From positions 1 through 10,357 of the forward strand of contig CAJUDH010000038.1 of the NCBI GenBank assembly GCA_910584845.1: a stretch of 10,357 bases of DNA. Reading direction: 5' to 3'. A program made the position numbers and the translations under genes. The notes beneath the pieces are model-generated. The model saw only the letters and a program-made list of their open reading frames with translations. It ran no database searches and had not been told where the DNA came from. This document shows positions 1 to 5,824 of this stretch, in pieces; position 1 is the first letter of the stretch; each line of letters starts with the position of its first letter. This DNA comes from an uncultured Lachnospiraceae bacterium. Its GTDB lineage: Bacteria > Bacillota > Clostridia > Lachnospirales > Lachnospiraceae.

Positions 1-58
1 TATTTTTATCATTTTTCCATAACTCCTTATATGTTCTGTATTTCTTCTCAAATGCTTG

Positions 59-152
59 ATTTTACAGGTTTTTGGGACTGTTCCTAAGTTCTATGTTTCC
101 AAAGTATTTTCTCAAATCGTTTCATACTTTCTCATATTTGTCCCTGTAAAAT
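59..152. repeat. Perfect 10-bp inverted repeat downstream of integrase
   Basis: ATTTTACAGG at 59-68 is the exact reverse complement of CCTGTAAAAT at 143-152, with a 74-bp spacer. The pair sits just past the integrase stop codon. It could be arm-type integrase or excisionase binding sites. The spacer is long for a terminator and there is no T-tract. Confidence 0.5.
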
Positions 153-163
153 TGGTAAATACG

Positions 164-188
164 TTGGTAAAGTAAGCAGCTTTACCAA
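164..188. repeat. 9-bp perfect hairpin just after the integrase gene
   Basis: TTGGTAAAG (164-172) and CTTTACCAA (180-188) form a perfect 9-bp stem with a 7-base loop. It lies 9 bases past the integrase stop in the direction of transcription. No clean T-tract follows on the minus strand, so it is either a weak terminator or part of the recombinase binding region, since its arms match the nearby TTGGTAAA direct repeat. Confidence 0.5.
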
Positions 189-196
189 TGGGGTTT

Positions 197-901
197 TTAA
201 GAGTTTACTACCCGATGCAGTTCTTCCTTCGCGCCATCAAAGTTCACATGGGTGTAAGTATTCAAGGTTACACGGATGTCTGCATGACCCATGATGTACG
301 GTAAAGTCTTAGGGTTCATTCCCGACTTCGCCATATTAGAGCAAAAGGTGTGCCTGCATACATGCGGGGTTACTTTTGGCATTTGAACCCGATAAATCTT
401 GTTGTACTTTTCAATGATATGTTCCAGATACTTCTCCCGGTGAAGGGCAACCGTTGGCATATCATTCTGATCCAGACACAAGAAACGGATATAACCATCT
501 ACCATAGGCTCAACTTTCGGTGTTTCCCAATTCGCAATCATTCTGTGAAAACAAACTGCTACTTCTTCTGTCATAGGAACATAGCGAACACCGTTTTCCG
601 TTTTCGGCTCCTGAATCACATATTCCATCTGTGATGTACGCTGTAGCTGATGGCCTACCTTAATACGCATTTCTCCAAACTCAATATCAGGTATTGTCAA
701 TCCGCAGAACTCTGAAATGCGGAGTCCCGTATGAAAGAGGATGTAGATTGCGTCATAATATTTACTAAAATGAGTGCCTTCCTGAATAAACTTGAGCAAA
801 TCCCTTTCCTGTTTTTGGGTAATCGCTTCTCTGGTAACAGAATCATGGACAATCACCGATGCCAATTCAAATCCAAACGGATTTTTACGAATCAGGTCCA
901 A
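197..901 (-). CDS. int: Tn916-family tyrosine recombinase, catalytic (C-terminal) part of split integrase
   Basis: This is the catalytic domain of a tyrosine site-specific recombinase that would cut, hold and rejoin element ends. In the 234-aa frame the active-site set is complete: Arg61 in TGLRISE, Lys100 in EPKTENG, His180 and Arg183 in HVCRHTF, His206 in MGHADI, and the nucleophile Tyr216 in NTYTHV. The start (KNPFGFEL, KYYDAIYIL) matches the Tn916 integrase region where the core-binding domain meets the catalytic domain, so this frame lacks the arm-binding and core-binding domains. The Met at its start is internal to the normal protein. No good ribosome binding site precedes it, although translational coupling is possible because it overlaps the upstream fragment. 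The break is a 10-bp near-duplication at 890-909. Taken alone this piece could not be a full integrase. Confidence 0.9.
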   Translation of the reverse strand: MDLIRKNPFGFELASVIVHDSVTREAITQKQERDLLKFIQEGTHFSKYYDAIYILFHTGLRISEFCGLTIPDIEFGEMRIKVGHQLQRTSQMEYVIQEPKTENGVRYVPMTEEVAVCFHRMIANWETPKVEPMVDGYIRFLCLDQNDMPTVALHREKYLEHIIEKYNKIYRVQMPKVTPHVCRHTFCSNMAKSGMNPKTLPYIMGHADIRVTLNTYTHVNFDGAKEELHRVVNS

Positions 902-1406
902 TCAGGTCATCGTCTACAGCCATCTGAATGGCTGGCCTGAGGACGCCACGGATAGAATGAATGGAACTATATCCTCTGCCGTCCATCTGCTGAAGCTTAA
1001 TGAGCCACGCCTTTGCATCTGACAAACGTACCTTATCAATACGCTGCCTGCCAAATGCTTCTTTTTTCAAGACATTGATGACCGTTTTATATCCGGCAAC
1101 TGTGTTGTGGCGGACTCCTGTTTTCAGGGACATATACTTCTCCACCAGCTCCAGTACCGTGTAATTGCCGCCGTTGGTTACGATATGGTCAAATAAATCA
1201 GCTTCAATCTGCTTTTCTCTCTCTGTCAATGAAAGTTCCCGTTTTTTACCTTTCGGCATTGGGCCATTCTTATCCAAACGCCAACGGTAAACATTTTTCT
1301 TTTTCCCATCCTCGTCAATATAACGGAACCAATACCTCCCATCTGAGCGCTGGTACTCGCCTTCACGCAAAATACGATTACGGTTATCTCTTCTTTTCTC
1401 ACTCAT
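885..1406 (-). CDS. int: Tn916-family tyrosine recombinase, N-terminal arm-binding and core-binding part
   Basis: This 173-aa frame is the N-terminal part of the same integrase. The opening MSEKRRDNRNRILREGE, followed by a DGRYWFRYIDEDG segment, is the arm-type DNA-binding domain (three-stranded sheet) of Tn916 Int. Residues from about 80 to 165 (TVLELVEKYM, GYKTVINVLKKEAFG, AKAWLIKL) form the core-binding SAM-like helices. The start is clear: AAAGGAGA lies 7 bases before the ATG. The frame departs from the family after VDDDLI and ends three residues later, because a 10-bp insertion moves the catalytic domain into another frame. Joined at that point, the two parts give about 399 aa, close to the 405 aa of Tn916 Int. 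An extended -10 box lies 44 bases upstream. Confidence 0.9.
   Translation of the reverse strand: MSEKRRDNRNRILREGEYQRSDGRYWFRYIDEDGKKKNVYRWRLDKNGPMPKGKKRELSLTEREKQIEADLFDHIVTNGGNYTVLELVEKYMSLKTGVRHNTVAGYKTVINVLKKEAFGRQRIDKVRLSDAKAWLIKLQQMDGRGYSSIHSIRGVLRPAIQMAVDDDLIGPDS
890..909. repeat. 10-bp near-tandem duplication that breaks the integrase frame
   Basis: AATCAGGTCC (890-899) is followed at once by AATCAGGTCA (900-909), nine of ten bases identical. Removing one unit restores VDDDLIRKNPF, the expected continuous Tn916-type sequence. The insertion is 10 bases, so it shifts the frame by one. Confidence 0.9.
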
Positions 1407-1427
1407 CGAATCTCTCCTTTCAAAGAA

Positions 1428-1473
1428 GGAGAGTCAAACTTGCAAAATTATCATACCACAAATCGGACTCTCC
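1428..1473 (-). promoter_or_regulatory. Integrase promoter region: extended -10 flanked by an 8-bp inverted repeat
   Basis: On the minus strand TGGTATGAT (1450-1458) is a good extended -10 box. No strong -35 is seen. It is framed by GGAGAGTC/GACTCTCC (1428-1435 and 1466-1473), a perfect 8-bp inverted pair with one arm upstream and one downstream of the -10. This could be an operator, or a leader hairpin that competes with the integrase ribosome binding site (AAAGGAGA, about 10 bases further on). The sites are seen directly; the regulatory role is inference. Confidence 0.5.
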
Positions 1474-1494
1474 GTATAGTTTTATCATGGGATT

Positions 1495-2540
1495 TAGGTA
1501 ATCTGCCGCTCCTTTTCAGGATTTTTTATACAGCAGTTGCCTGGCCTAAATATCGTTCAAATTTCTCACGTTTAATCAAAGCCCTATTTCCATGGTAGTG
1601 ATTTCTTTTCCCCGCAGAAAATCCATAGCCGCCTGTACTTTATTGAAGTTGGCAACGGTACCTATTGGCTTCCCTTTTGAAGTCCAGTCGGCACGCTGCC
1701 CGCTCCGCAGCTCTAAATATTGGTGGAGCAGTTCCGGGAGTGCCGGCTCCCTGTCCTGTTCCAATGCTTCCGGCAGCATGGCTTCTTTTCCTTTAAATCG
1801 GAAATCCAGCCTTTTAAATGGCGCACCATCTGGCAGGCGGCTGTTCCCATGCGGGCGGTGGGGATTTTATCAGTCCCTTGTCGGGCATAGGAGCGCAGGT
1901 CAAGCCGTTCCGGGCGGTGATTGGCTTCTAAGTAGCGGTTAGCCGTGCCCCGCCCAGCCCTGCCGCCAGATTTCGGCATACTTCTGGCCGTTCCAGTCCA
2001 CGGTGTTTTCCTTGTGGCTTTTCCAGCGTCCGGACGGGAGCCGGATTCTTGCATTGTTCTCGTTAAGGTGGTATACTTTGCGGCACTTGGGGAGCCATTT
2101 GCCTTTTTCGTCCATCGCCCGCATGGTGATCAGGATATGGGCGTGGGGGTGCCGTCCCTCTTGTCGTGGATGGCAAAGTCGGCTATCATGCCTTTGGAAA
2201 CAAAAACTTCCGGCAGTAGTCACGGATAAGGTCGGTATACTGTTCTGATGGGATTTTTCTTGGAATGGCAAGCACGGACCTCCGGGCTAGTTGGGGGGGT
2301 CATGGTTTTTCCTGCGCTTTGGCGGAATTCCATAAGGTATTGCAGCCTGCAAACTCCGGCGGCACATGGATGGAAGCATGATTTCTTTGTGGGTGATTCC
2401 GTTCTTGTTAGGGATAGTATCTCTGTTCTTGATTGTATGTTAGAGAACAGCTTCTCACCGCTCGGGTAGGCAGCGGCGGAAACAGCGGATTCATTTTCAC
2501 TCCGCCGGACGATTGTGATTTTACAGTGTGGGTATGGCAA
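1495..2540 (-). pseudogene. MobA/MobL-family relaxase, multiply frameshifted
   Basis: This is the remains of a MobQ-type conjugative relaxase that would nick oriT. It starts at a TTG codon (2538-2540), with AGGAGGG 8 bases upstream. The reading moves through at least six frames: PHCKITIVRRSENESAV and AAYPSGEKL; then THKEIMLP; then HVPPEFAG and NTLWNSAKAQ; then IPSEQYTDLIRDYC and GMIADFAIHDK; then PHAHILITMRAMDEKG with the His-x-His metal motif, through RIRLPSGRWKSHKENTVDW; then NRYLEANHRPERLDLRSY; then ELLHQYLELRSGQRADW and AAMDFLRGKE; and last ERYLGQATAV. Segment order matches a full MobA/MobL protein, so this is one gene broken by indels rather than several genes. Several breaks fall in or beside G/C runs, for example the seven-C run near 2295-2301. 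The 3' limit is approximate. It shares orientation with the integrase, as in integrative mobilizable elements. Confidence 0.88.
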
Positions 2541-2553
2541 GTGTGCGCCCTCC
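2538..2553 (+). other. Candidate MobQ-type oriT nic motif overlapping the relaxase ribosome binding site
   Basis: The plus strand reads CAAGTGTGCGCCCTCC. Origins of transfer used by MobA/MobL relaxases of the RSF1010 type carry a TAAGTGCGCCCT-like nic region, and this is close to it, with an extra TG. On the minus strand the same bases are the GGAGGGCGCAC ribosome binding site of the relaxase. The position next to the relaxase start is what is expected for oriT. There is no strong inverted repeat immediately beside it, so the assignment is moderate. Confidence 0.45.
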
Positions 2554-2659
2554 TTTCTCCCGGATTGGGCAAAAGAAAAAGCAGGATACCTGTCAAAAGA
2601 TTTCCTACTTGGATTTGCCGCTGTTAGGCACATAATTATTAATTTTTGATGCTGTTCGT

Positions 2660-3070
2660 TCAATAAACATTTAATTTACTAGACAATTCATTTAGAGAAT
2701 ACACATTTCCCCTTTCGTCTTCCAGTATATATTTCTCTTGATTTTCGCTTTTGTCAAAAAAGGAAATCAGTTCAGAAAAACTAGAAATTATAATGCTATC
2801 CAAAACACGATTGCGCCAGAATATACCCGCTTTATTTATTACAACCAGACTCTGCCTATACAAAATATCATCGATTGGCGGATATTGCAAGTTACCCACA
2901 TAAAATTCAATGAGGCTTTCTCCTAATTCTGCGTTAACAATCTGCCCATTTGTATCTGCACAGAAGTTGTATAAACTGGCTTTGATTGCCGGGAACCATT
3001 TTTCTTCCCAATATTTTCTTAATTTCCACACCTCTTCTTTTTTGTTTTTATCTGAAATATAAATGTCCAT
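2660..3070 (-). CDS. Uncharacterised 136-aa protein, intact, immunity-like in size and setting
   Basis: I do not recognise the family. The frame is intact from ATG at 3070, with AAAGGA 9 bases upstream. An in-frame TTG at 3088 is a less likely start because it lacks a ribosome binding site. The protein is acidic and aromatic-rich (KYWEEKWFPAIKASLYNF, GESLIEFYVGNLQYPP, SSFSELISFFDKSENQEKY), with no signal peptide and no membrane segment, so a soluble cytoplasmic alpha/beta protein is likely. It is AT-rich compared with the relaxase remnant downstream. Small, soluble, acidic single genes carried by mobile elements are often immunity proteins or antitoxins, but nothing in this sequence proves that role and no toxin lies beside it. 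Confidence 0.6.
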   Translation of the reverse strand: MDIYISDKNKKEEVWKLRKYWEEKWFPAIKASLYNFCADTNGQIVNAELGESLIEFYVGNLQYPPIDDILYRQSLVVINKAGIFWRNRVLDSIIISSFSELISFFDKSENQEKYILEDERGNVYSLNELSSKLNVY

Positions 3071-3147
3071 AATAAATAATCCTTTCAATCTCCATTTGTG
3101 TTGGCTCCATGATATACGATCTCATTAACAAAGTATAGCCGGATTTT

Positions 3148-3188
3148 GGAAAACTTGTGTTGCGCCCTCTTTCAGAGGGGAGTTTTCC
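3148..3188. repeat. Nested hairpin containing a second nic-like TTGCGCCCTC motif
   Basis: Outer arms GGAAAAC (3148-3154) and GTTTTCC (3182-3188) pair perfectly. Inside them CCCTCT (3165-3170) and AGAGGG (3174-3179) form a perfect 6-bp stem with a 3-base loop. The left inner arm belongs to GTGTTGCGCCCTCTTTC, which closely resembles GTGTGCGCCCTCCTTTC at the relaxase start. No T-tract follows in either direction, which argues against a simple terminator for the 170-aa gene that ends at 3213. It may be a second origin-of-transfer-like site. Confidence 0.5.
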
Positions 3189-3212
3189 GGCTTTCCGTTT
3201 TTCTGTCCTTTT

Positions 3213-3725
3213 TCACCGTTTTAGCTGTCTGGGCTTTTTGTTAGGATAGAGTTTCCCGGAAACAACGGCGGCAAGGCTCTTTATCCTGCTTTCCCCCTCC
3301 TGTTCGCTGTGTTTTGCGTTCCGGTAGCCTTCATCGGAAAGATAAAAACAGAACCGCTCCCCCTTAAAGCCGACAAAGCATTGCTTCTGTACTTCCAGCA
3401 TAATCATGTGGCGGGCTGCCGGCCGGAACCGTTCTTTTTCTGACAGGTCATGCCCCTGCATAATCGGCTCCTGTGCCTTTGCCGCCGCAAGCCGCCGGCG
3501 GATGGAATTATCACGCTCTGCAAGGAACCGTGCTTTTGTTGCGGCAACAAACTGGCTGCACTCCGGTTCCGGTATCTTTTCCCGTTTCCGGATGGCGTTC
3601 TCTACGATTGCGGAATGGGTGTGGTATAATGGTTTTATTAAGGCTTCAACAGCCTTCTGGAATCCAGCGGGAGAAAGTCCTTTCCAAATACCAGCTGGTA
3701 GAGGAAAATACTGCTTTAAAGGCAT
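3213..3725 (-). CDS. Uncharacterised 170-aa basic protein, possibly 5'-altered
   Basis: This is an open frame of 170 residues with coding-like composition: a charged helical middle (RKREKIPEPE, ATKARFLAERD, IRRRLAAAKAQE), then an aromatic segment (HMIMLEVQKQCFVGF, ERFCFYLSDEGY) and a basic tail (YPNKKPRQLKR). I do not recognise the family. The opening QYFPLPAGIW, followed by GLS, faintly recalls the N-terminus of replication-initiator winged-helix proteins, which would fit an integrative element carrying int, mob and rep genes, but the similarity is too weak to name. No convincing ribosome binding site precedes ATG 3725, and the first 35 codons may come from another sequence joined here. The frame begins 9 bases after the stop of the upstream 94-aa gene. 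Confidence 0.45.
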   Translation of the reverse strand: MPLKQYFPLPAGIWKGLSPAGFQKAVEALIKPLYHTHSAIVENAIRKREKIPEPECSQFVAATKARFLAERDNSIRRRLAAAKAQEPIMQGHDLSEKERFRPAARHMIMLEVQKQCFVGFKGERFCFYLSDEGYRNAKHSEQEGESRIKSLAAVVSGKLYPNKKPRQLKR

Positions 3726-3734
3726 TGGAGCTCA

Positions 3735-4019
3735 TTATGTTTTATGTTCTTGTGTTTTCGCATATAGCCGCTTTATTATATCAAATGCTTTATCCGTCGG
3801 CATTCCTCGGTTTCCAAGTTTATAACTTACTTCCCTAAAAATCTCCGGGCTATTTGACATATATAATGTTTTGACTTCCTTTTTGAAGGCTTTTATATTT
3901 GTAACATTTTCCCTTATTAAAAAATCTTCGATGCAATTTTCTAAGTCAGAATAATCCATAGACCAATTAAAATAGTGTTTCATAAAATAACCAACAGTAC
4001 TAAACTCATATACATTCAT
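3735..4019 (-). CDS. Putative CdiI-like contact-dependent-inhibition immunity protein, 94 aa
   Basis: This is a small intact soluble protein. It starts at ATG 4019, with GGAG 11 bases upstream. Its layout resembles the short CDI immunity (CdiI) families: a tyrosine/phenylalanine-rich start (YEFSTVGYFMKHYFN), then DYSDLENCIEDFL, then a helical middle with KEVKTLYMSNSPEIF, then YKLGNRGMPTDKAFD and a final helix. Families of this type often carry a YFxxDW-like element followed by an acidic helix and act by binding one toxin nuclease. The match is from memory of the family pattern and is moderate. No toxin gene lies beside it, so it would be an orphan immunity gene. The 170-aa frame follows within 10 bases and may be cotranscribed. 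Confidence 0.45.
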   Translation of the reverse strand: MNVYEFSTVGYFMKHYFNWSMDYSDLENCIEDFLIRENVTNIKAFKKEVKTLYMSNSPEIFREVSYKLGNRGMPTDKAFDIIKRLYAKTQEHKT

Positions 4020-4290
4020 TTTTCTAAATTCTCCGTGTTAGAGTAACATAAATAGCAAAGGCAGCCGATAATAGCGGAACGGAAACTCTACTTACATTCA
4101 TGCCGGCATTTCCGGCAGGGCAGGGTGTGGCTTATGACGTTTTTGGCGGAAAGTGGAAGGGTAAAAGCATAGTTTAAATATGGGGAAGGATGGGAGCGAA
4201 TAATGGGATATGCGCTCCTTCATGCCCGAAGGAAAATCGTTTTGGCCTCCGGCTGTGGCAGCCACCGCCCGAAAAAGAAATATGCATGTA

Positions 4291-4340
4291 TGATTTTACA
4301 ATGCGGCCATGATAAATGTGGTTTTCCTTTCTCCCGGATT
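4291..4340 (-). pseudogene. Second, degenerate copy of the MobA/MobL relaxase leader and first codons
   Basis: This stretch aligns almost without gaps to 2516-2566, the start of the relaxase pseudogene. Both contain TGATTTTACA (4291-4300 and 2516-2525) and TCCTTTCTCCCGGATT (4325-4340 and 2551-2566), about 35 bases apart. On the minus strand the shared bases are the ribosome binding site and the codons for PHCKI; here the start codon position reads TTA and the ribosome binding site is AAAGGA. Beyond it the coding is lost, apart from a possible trace of the AVAAAAY motif. It is best read as the beginning of a second related relaxase gene, now a relic. Confidence 0.6.
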
Positions 4341-4399
4341 CTGGTCATCAAAGAAGCAGGGTTGCTTTTTTGGTCCCCTGTTTCGGTGTGCCGCTGGTT

Positions 4400-4417
4400 G
4401 GCGGGTATTTCGCCGCC
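4400..4417. repeat. GC-rich hairpin upstream of the relic relaxase leader
   Basis: GGCGG (4400-4404) and CCGCC (4413-4417) pair across an 8-base loop. It lies 60 bases upstream of the degenerate relaxase leader on the minus strand, where an oriT stem-loop might be expected. The stem is short, so this is only suggestive. Confidence 0.3.
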
Positions 4418-4447
4418 GGTAGGGCAAAATTACTTATGGGGCTGTAT

Positions 4448-4726
4448 TTATTCCAAATCACTTTTCGTTATTGCTATGGATGGGTAATGTGTAAGCCCGA
4501 TTCCGTATACATTCAATGGCACACGATCAACCATATAATAGTTGCAGGGATTGGAAACCGCCAATTCGTGTATTTCTTGTTTGGCTAAGCCTTTATCCTT
4601 TGTAGCAAATACAACGGATACGGCGCCAGCTTTATCATTTTCGGTACGTTTCACAGCTTTGCATAACATTCGTTTCAGCGGGGCTTCCCCATCCAACCCT
4701 TGTTCTATAAATGTTTCATATTCCAT
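4448..4726 (-). CDS. Uncharacterised 92-aa protein, start uncertain
   Basis: I do not recognise the family. The most plausible start is ATG 4726, with GGAAG 6 bases upstream. A TTG at 4744 gives six more residues but has no ribosome binding site. The frame stays open a little further upstream (AYKENPVLIRKIG) until a TGA, so the original gene may have been longer at its N-terminus. Features are FIEQGLDGEAPLKRMLCKAV, AGAVSVVFATKDKG, then HELAVSNPCNYYMVDRVPL and LTHYPSIAITKSDLE at the end. There is no signal peptide or membrane segment. It lies downstream of the GNAT gene in the same orientation. Confidence 0.5.
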   Translation of the reverse strand: MEYETFIEQGLDGEAPLKRMLCKAVKRTENDKAGAVSVVFATKDKGLAKQEIHELAVSNPCNYYMVDRVPLNVYGIGLTHYPSIAITKSDLE

Positions 4727-4793
4727 GCCAATCTTCCGTATCAATACCGGATTTTCTTTATATGCATCTCCACAATCAATTCAAAGCAGCCTT

Positions 4794-5210
4794 CTACAAA
4801 ACTTTCCTAAAAAACAATTCCATTGGCTGGTCAAATGGCGTGTGGTGGAAGGTCAATCCACCGCAATCAATATACCCTAATTTTCGATATAAATGTTGAG
4901 CTTCTTCGTCAGCCCGTGTTGAAATTAAAGCCATTTTATAGCCTTGCTGTTTCATATCATTTTCCCAAAAGGCAAGTGCCTGTGAAGCAATCCCCTTATT
5001 TCGATGGTTTTTGTCGACAAATATGAAGTTCAAAAAGGGAAGGCTGTCCCACAAAACACTATAATGCATGATCCCGATTGGGGCTTCTTTTTCCCACATA
5101 ATATAACCTGTTTTTGTATAAACGCGTTTATTATAACCACTATCCTTTACATGTTTATCTATACTCATCACAAAATTTTTATCTTGTTCTTCCATATATT
5201 TTACTATCAC
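4794..5210 (-). CDS. GNAT-family N-acetyltransferase, 138 aa, intact
   Basis: This is a small acetyl-CoA-dependent N-acetyltransferase of the GNAT fold. Residues 55-66 (SLPFLNFIFVDK) form the beta4 strand. The acetyl-CoA pyrophosphate loop follows as HRNKGIAS (residues 69-76), fitting the R-x-x-G-x-A pattern. ALISTRADEEAQHLYRKLGY (95-113) is the beta5/alpha4 region with the usual general-acid tyrosine at 108. Length is normal for single-domain GNATs. The start is GTG 5210, with AGGAG 7 bases upstream. The substrate cannot be told from sequence. It lies between a ruined MBL-fold gene upstream and an unknown gene downstream, and shows no frame damage, unlike the MBL gene. Confidence 0.9.
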   Translation of the reverse strand: MIVKYMEEQDKNFVMSIDKHVKDSGYNKRVYTKTGYIMWEKEAPIGIMHYSVLWDSLPFLNFIFVDKNHRNKGIASQALAFWENDMKQQGYKMALISTRADEEAQHLYRKLGYIDCGGLTFHHTPFDQPMELFFRKVL

Positions 5211-5223
5211 CTTGTTGCTCCTA

Positions 5224-5585
5224 TTATGAATATAACAGTCCTATTTTCAGCGGTATCCCCCAAACACCAAAAGGATTGATACTGCTGCCATGATAAAGCC
5301 TCCCGTCCGGCCAGCCCCTTTCTTTGGTATGTGCATCGAATGCCGGAAAATACGGATGCCCCTCCGATATAGCCCCGGCGAATATGCATGGCAACCGCTG
5401 CAATCGGTTTATCCGTAAGTTTTCGGACTTCATTGTAGATATTGAAATCCTTGGCCCCGTGTCTATAAGCAGGCTTTGCCCCTTCCCCTTCAGCAGATAA
5501 CAGTGGTTTTTCTCAAGGCCGGTATTTACGGATGATTAAGGTTCCCTTATCAATCCTGCCGATTGTAAACCAGCGGTCCCTTATC
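5224..5585 (-). pseudogene. MBL-fold metallohydrolase N-terminal remnant, frameshifted and without its metal site
   Basis: Recognisable pieces occur in order in alternating frames: DRWFTIGRIDKGTLIIRKY; then EKNHCYLLKGKGQSLLIDTG; then KDFNIYNEVRKLTDKPIAAV, ending MHIRRGYIGG; then HPYFPAFDAHTKERGWPDG. This is the opening of a clostridial MBL-fold hydrolase in which the normal metal motif is H-x-H-x-D-H followed by IGG. Here the motif reads HIRRGY, so the second His, the Asp and the last His are gone. At least three frame changes are needed, two of which compensate. The rest of the enzyme is missing and the reading ends at an unrelated sequence. No canonical start is found. It begins about 15 bases after the tautomerase stop. 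Confidence 0.8.
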
Positions 5586-5599
5586 CCAATTCCTGCTGG

Positions 5600-5812
5600 T
5601 TATGGTTTTTGTTCCTGTATATATTCCGCTTTCACTTTATCAATCGTTTTGCCGCCAATCCCAAAGTTCTTATCCGGCAGCTCTTTAATCGTAACCACAA
5701 AAAATTCCCGGGGCACATTCATAATTTCAGAAGATTCCTCTGTCAACCTCTCTATCAGCAGTTCTTTTTGCTGATTGGACAAAGCCCCGCTTTCAACGGT
5801 AATGTATGGCAT
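5600..5812 (-). CDS. 4-oxalocrotonate tautomerase family protein, 70 aa
   Basis: This is a small tautomerase of the 4-OT fold (beta-alpha-beta, usually forming hexamers). The start MPYITVESG places the catalytic proline second, exposed as residue 1 after removal of methionine. LSNQQKELLIERLTEESSEIM is the helix, VPREFFVVTIKELP the second strand with a conserved Arg (35), and FGIGGKTIDKV the C-terminal glycine loop. Length is within the family range of about 60-75. ATG 5812 has GGAGG 6 bases upstream. The stop codon of the DMP19-like gene lies 12 bases before the start, so the two are very likely cotranscribed. The physiological substrate cannot be deduced. The key residues are intact. Confidence 0.88.
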   Translation of the reverse strand: MPYITVESGALSNQQKELLIERLTEESSEIMNVPREFFVVTIKELPDKNFGIGGKTIDKVKAEYIQEQKP

Positions 5813-5824
5813 TCCGCTCCTCCT

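Larger units (their letters stand above)
1..196. other. Gene-free left edge beyond the integrase stop, probable attachment/arm-site region
   Basis: No open frame with a ribosome binding site is seen here. The stretch lies directly downstream of a Tn916-type integrase gene, where such elements usually place an element end and the integrase arm-binding repeats. It is AT-rich and full of short repeats. TTGGTAAA occurs as direct copies at 152-159 and 164-171, and inverted at 181-188. TTCTCAAAT occurs at 45-53 and 109-117, with a one-mismatch copy TTCTCATAT at 129-137. A 10-bp inverted pair lies at 59-68 and 143-152. That these are recombinase sites is inference from position and repeat structure. 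No junction duplicate is visible inside the window. Confidence 0.4.
4020..4447. other. Gene-poor stretch with a degenerate relaxase leader and hairpins
   Basis: I support no intact gene here. On the minus strand there is a vestige of a relaxase start (see 4291-4340), followed by frames without a plausible gene. TGCCGG/CCGGCA at 4101-4106 and 4112-4117 forms a perfect 6-bp hairpin. A further hairpin lies at 4400-4417. Plus-strand frames through this stretch lack ribosome binding sites and family resemblance, and appear to be chance. Confidence 0.5.

Noticed and set aside
3473..3838. Plus-strand open frame across the 170-aa and 94-aa genes, with a TATAAT-like word at its middle
   Set aside because: It overlaps two minus-strand frames with better coding character and ribosome binding in one of them, and has no start signal.
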